Under the pieces are notes generated by a model that saw nothing but the letters and a program-made list of their open reading frames with translations, did not search any database and had not been told where the DNA came from. This document shows positions 7,734 through 8,486 of a stretch of 8,486 nucleotides of DNA, piece after piece. Numbering within the stretch: the first letter of the stretch is position 1; each line of letters opens with the position of its first letter. The stretch spans positions 1-8,486 of the forward strand of contig JAITKC010000370.1 of assembly GCA_031278665.1 (NCBI GenBank). Reading direction: 5' to 3'. The DNA is from Bifidobacteriaceae bacterium. Lineage in GTDB: Bacteria > Actinomycetota > Actinomycetes > Actinomycetales > WQXJ01. The position numbers and the translations under genes were made by a program.

Positions 7734-8486
7734 ATGGTGTCGACGCCCCAGCCGTCCAATTGGTTGACCGCCTGGGACCGCTGCCCCCACTGCGGCGCAG
7801 TCCTGACCTCCACCCGTTGTTCGCGCTGCGGTTTGCCGCTGGGCGGCCCGAACGGCGTCCGGCTGGCCGATTTGTCGGTGGCGGCGGCCGCCGCCGCCCG
7901 CGCCGGTTCCCCAACCGCCCCGCGTTTGATAGCCGAACGCTCGCGCCTGGTCGCCCAAATGCTGGCGCAACCCCCCGGCGCGCCGCCCCTCGCCGCCCCG
8001 CCCGCGTTCGCCCCGCAAGCGTTCGCCCCGCAAGCGGCGCCGGGCCAGCCGTTCCCACTTCCAGCGGCGCCTGGCCAGGCTTGGCCCGGCCGGGAATGGC
8101 GACCGCCTGGATCGGCCCAGACTTTCCCGCCATTCCAGCCGGCCTCCAATCCGCCTTCGCAGTGGACGCCGACCACGGCGTTGGCGCTGGTCGGCGCGGT
8201 GCTGGTGGCGGCGGCGGCGCTCGGCTTCGCTTTCATAGTGCCCGACCTCGGCTGGTCGGCCCGAGTCATCGCCCTGGCTTTCGGCGCCGTCGCCGCCGGC
8301 GCCGGGGCGCTATTCCTGAAGGCTCGCCGAATCACCGCGACCGGCGAGGCGATGGCCGCTGTGGCCGCCGCTTTGGCCTTGCTGACCTGGGCCGTCGCCA
8401 TCCAGCCGGACGGCTTGGAAGGTCCTTCGGCCGGCTGGTCGGGCGCCAGCCTGCTGGCGCTGGCCGCCCTGATTTACCTGGCCGGC
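7734..8486 (+). CDS. Zinc-ribbon, multi-pass membrane protein, 3' end outside window
   Basis: The 251 visible codons are open to the right edge. The N-terminus carries a zinc ribbon, CPHC (17-20) and CSRC (29-32). An Ala-rich helix (about 44-79) follows, then a Pro/Gln/Ala-rich linker (about 80-146) with a repeated AFAPQ (15-bp direct repeat at 8004-8033). Then come hydrophobic segments at about 148-170, 175-196, 203-222 and 236 to the edge, each likely a membrane helix. This layout recalls large actinobacterial membrane proteins annotated as SCO7613 C-terminal domain-containing, which have an N-terminal zinc ribbon and many helices; that is from memory and only part of the protein is visible. 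Function unknown. ATG was chosen because of the leaderless TAGACT-6 nt-ATG arrangement and because the zinc ribbon begins just after it. It is divergent from carB, with no evident link to pyrimidine metabolism. Confidence 0.8.
   Translation, partial: MVSTPQPSNWLTAWDRCPHCGAVLTSTRCSRCGLPLGGPNGVRLADLSVAAAAAARAGSPTAPRLIAERSRLVAQMLAQPPGAPPLAAPPAFAPQAFAPQAAPGQPFPLPAAPGQAWPGREWRPPGSAQTFPPFQPASNPPSQWTPTTALALVGAVLVAAAALGFAFIVPDLGWSARVIALAFGAVAAGAGALFLKARRITATGEAMAAVAAALALLTWAVAIQPDGLEGPSAGWSGASLLALAALIYLAG

Noticed and set aside
7570..8401. Minus-strand frames opposite the zinc-ribbon gene.
   Set aside because: Gly/Ala/Arg-rich shadows. The plus strand shows a zinc ribbon and membrane helices, which are unlikely by chance.

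Overview
The window looks like chromosomal core sequence from a high-GC actinobacterium (Actinomycetota). The evidence is the GC-rich coding, the frequent GTG/TTG starts, an actinobacterial integration host factor (MihF), a long PyrF of the actinobacterial type, and the gene order carB-pyrF-mihF-gmk-rpoZ-coaBC, which is conserved in mycobacteria and relatives. The genus cannot be told from the sequence.

Layout, read along the minus strand from right to left. A short leader (about 7519-7565) precedes carB. It carries what looks like a PyrR-binding stem-loop that includes the carB Shine-Dalgarno (SD) sequence. carB (4249-7518) overlaps pyrF (3407-4252) by 4 bp. After an 85-bp gap with a possible promoter comes mihF (3010-3321), then gmk (2443-3003), a 99-bp gap with a strong inverted repeat, rpoZ (2080-2343) and coaBC (885-2072). 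Downstream of coaBC are three copies of a 24-bp tandem repeat (808-879) that seem to derive from the coaBC 3' end, then a GC-rich hairpin that may end the transcript (781-804). Last is a DJ-1/PfpI-family gene (1-667) that runs off the left edge. On the plus strand, divergent from carB, a gene for a zinc-ribbon multi-pass membrane protein starts at 7734 and runs off the right edge.

How the genes fit together: carB and pyrF make carbamoyl phosphate and UMP. The stem-loop suggests that PyrR represses this pair at translation when uridine nucleotides are plentiful. gmk makes GDP, rpoZ is the RNA polymerase omega subunit, mihF is a nucleoid and recombination factor, and coaBC makes 4'-phosphopantetheine for CoA. 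These are housekeeping functions. I see no defence system, mobile element, CRISPR array, tRNA or rRNA.

The points most worth a second look are the PyrR loop on a carB transcript that has no carA in front of it, the coaBC-derived tandem repeat whose units align a Trp codon with the coaBC stop, and two outward-facing genes that seem to have leaderless starts (TAGNNT, 6 nt, start codon). No gap between genes exceeds 300 bp; the two largest are 668-884 and 7519-7733, and their contents are listed.
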